64,000 nucleotides of DNA from Chryseobacterium cucumeris. GTDB lineage: Bacteria; Bacteroidota; Bacteroidia; Flavobacteriales; Weeksellaceae. The notes beneath the pieces are model-generated. The model was not told where the DNA came from. It searched no databases and saw nothing but the letters and a program-made list of their open reading frames with translations. The stretch covers positions 558,001 to 622,000 of the forward strand of contig NZ_LUVZ01000012.1 in assembly GCF_001593385.1 (NCBI RefSeq), read 5' to 3'. The translations under genes were made by a program, and so were the position numbers. The stretch's first letter is position 1, and each line of letters starts with the position of its first letter. Below are positions 63,361 to 64,000 of this stretch, piece by piece.

Positions 63361-64000
63361 TTGGCCAAAACCGTCTTCAAAAATATATTACAAATTTTAA
63401 TTATCCTAATTTTTAACAATTTTTTAGCACAGAAAACTCCTGAAAAATTGCCTAAAAATGCGGTTAATGATACTATTTCCAAAAAGGATACCATAGTTGT
63501 AAAAAAAGAACCTTTAAATGATGTTCTTCGTACAAAAGCAGATGATCAGAGAAGAGATGTCCCTAAAAAGATGACATTCCTGAACAAAAATGCTCAGGTA
63601 AAATATCAGGATATGCAGATTGATGCAGATTATATCTCTATTGATGATAACAAAAATCTGATCTATGCGCGAGGAAAACAGGATTCTTTAGGGAAAATTG
63701 TAGAACCTGTAATTACGACGCAGGCCGGGAAAAAATACGAAACCAATGAGTTCAGCTATAATACAAAAACAAAACAGGCCATTGCCTTCAATGCAAGAAC
63801 AGAAGAAAGTGAAGGCGTAATTATAGCTCAGAAGACTAAAAAATATAATGATTCCGTATTTGCAATGAGAAAAGCGGATTATACAACGGATGATTATTTT
63901 ATCAAGAAAAAAGATACGGCAGCAGATTATTTTATGAGAGCTTATAATATTAAGCTGATTAAAACCAAAACAAAATCCCAGATCGTTACAGGTCCTATTC
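63361..64000 (+). CDS. lptD: LptD-like LPS assembly protein, 5' part only
   Basis: An open frame runs from TTG at 63361 to the window edge, giving about 213 residues with no stop. A signal peptide (NILQILIILIFNNFLAQ) is followed by a Lys/Asp-rich linker. OstA-like beta repeats follow (QVKYQDMQIDADYISID, NLIYARGKQDSLGKI, ETNEFSYNTKTKQAIAF), as in Bacteroidota LptD, which inserts lipopolysaccharide into the outer leaflet. The barrel lies beyond the window. The start is uncertain, as no ATG is near. Confidence 0.82.
   Translation, partial: MAKTVFKNILQILIILIFNNFLAQKTPEKLPKNAVNDTISKKDTIVVKKEPLNDVLRTKADDQRRDVPKKMTFLNKNAQVKYQDMQIDADYISIDDNKNLIYARGKQDSLGKIVEPVITTQAGKKYETNEFSYNTKTKQAIAFNARTEESEGVIIAQKTKKYNDSVFAMRKADYTTDDYFIKKKDTAADYFMRAYNIKLIKTKTKSQIVTGPI

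Overview
The window looks like a chromosomal segment of a flavobacterium of the Chryseobacterium/Elizabethkingia type (Weeksellaceae, Bacteroidota). The reasons are SusC/SusD pairs, several type IX secretion (T9SS) sorting domains, bacillithiol synthesis (bshC), a GYDIA-type GHMP kinase, AT-rich spacers without Shine-Dalgarno sequences, signal peptides ending in A/S-Q, and promoters of the Bacteroidota form TTG-N19/20-TAnnTTTG. The genus is inferred, not proven. No phage, insertion sequence, rRNA or CRISPR array was seen.

Layout. 1-17.6 kb is mostly housekeeping: infB (5' end missing), a SusC/SusD pair, a porin with bshC, a LysM protein, fabD, a GYDIA kinase and pckA, then aroQ and a small unknown gene on the minus strand. 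17.8-22.6 kb holds a second SusC/SusD pair behind a SAM-I riboswitch, which suggests sulfur or methionine-linked nutrient uptake. 22.6-31.6 kb is a tight minus-strand operon: tail-fibre-like protein, small YD/T9SS-tail protein, a 2310-residue SpvB/RHS protein ending in a metallopeptidase-like toxin domain, and a secreted unknown protein that is a candidate immunity protein.

31.8-42.5 kb is a metal-efflux island: small Cys-rich protein, CzcA-type RND pump fused to its outer-membrane factor, adaptor, bestrophin, CDF transporter, Fur-family regulator and P1B ATPase. The RND and ATPase genes share an inverted repeat TGCAATA-n-CATTGCA at the same distance from a promoter -7 box, so the Fur-family protein probably controls both. 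42.8-48.7 kb continues with copper/redox genes: two paralogous small proteins with a CxGKCYxxKELAK motif, a YHS protein, SCO, a secreted superoxide dismutase, and an MbnP/MbnH pair with an outer-membrane barrel.

48.7-55.7 kb is a cobalamin uptake operon: promoter, cobalamin riboswitch, BtuB-like TonB receptor, BtuG-like surface propeller lipoprotein, a second surface lipoprotein and a T9SS-exported propeller protein. 55.8-64 kb has two tandem T9SS paralogues, rpsT followed by three identical tRNA-Glu genes, a small unknown gene, a trypsin-like protease/NucA-type nuclease fusion, a fourth tRNA-Glu, a cell-wall amidase, and the start of an LptD-like gene cut off by the window end.

The least explained items are the RHS operon, the protease-nuclease fusion, the SAM-controlled SusC/SusD pair, the metal operator set and the small CxGKCY proteins. 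All family assignments come from reading motifs; no database search was run.
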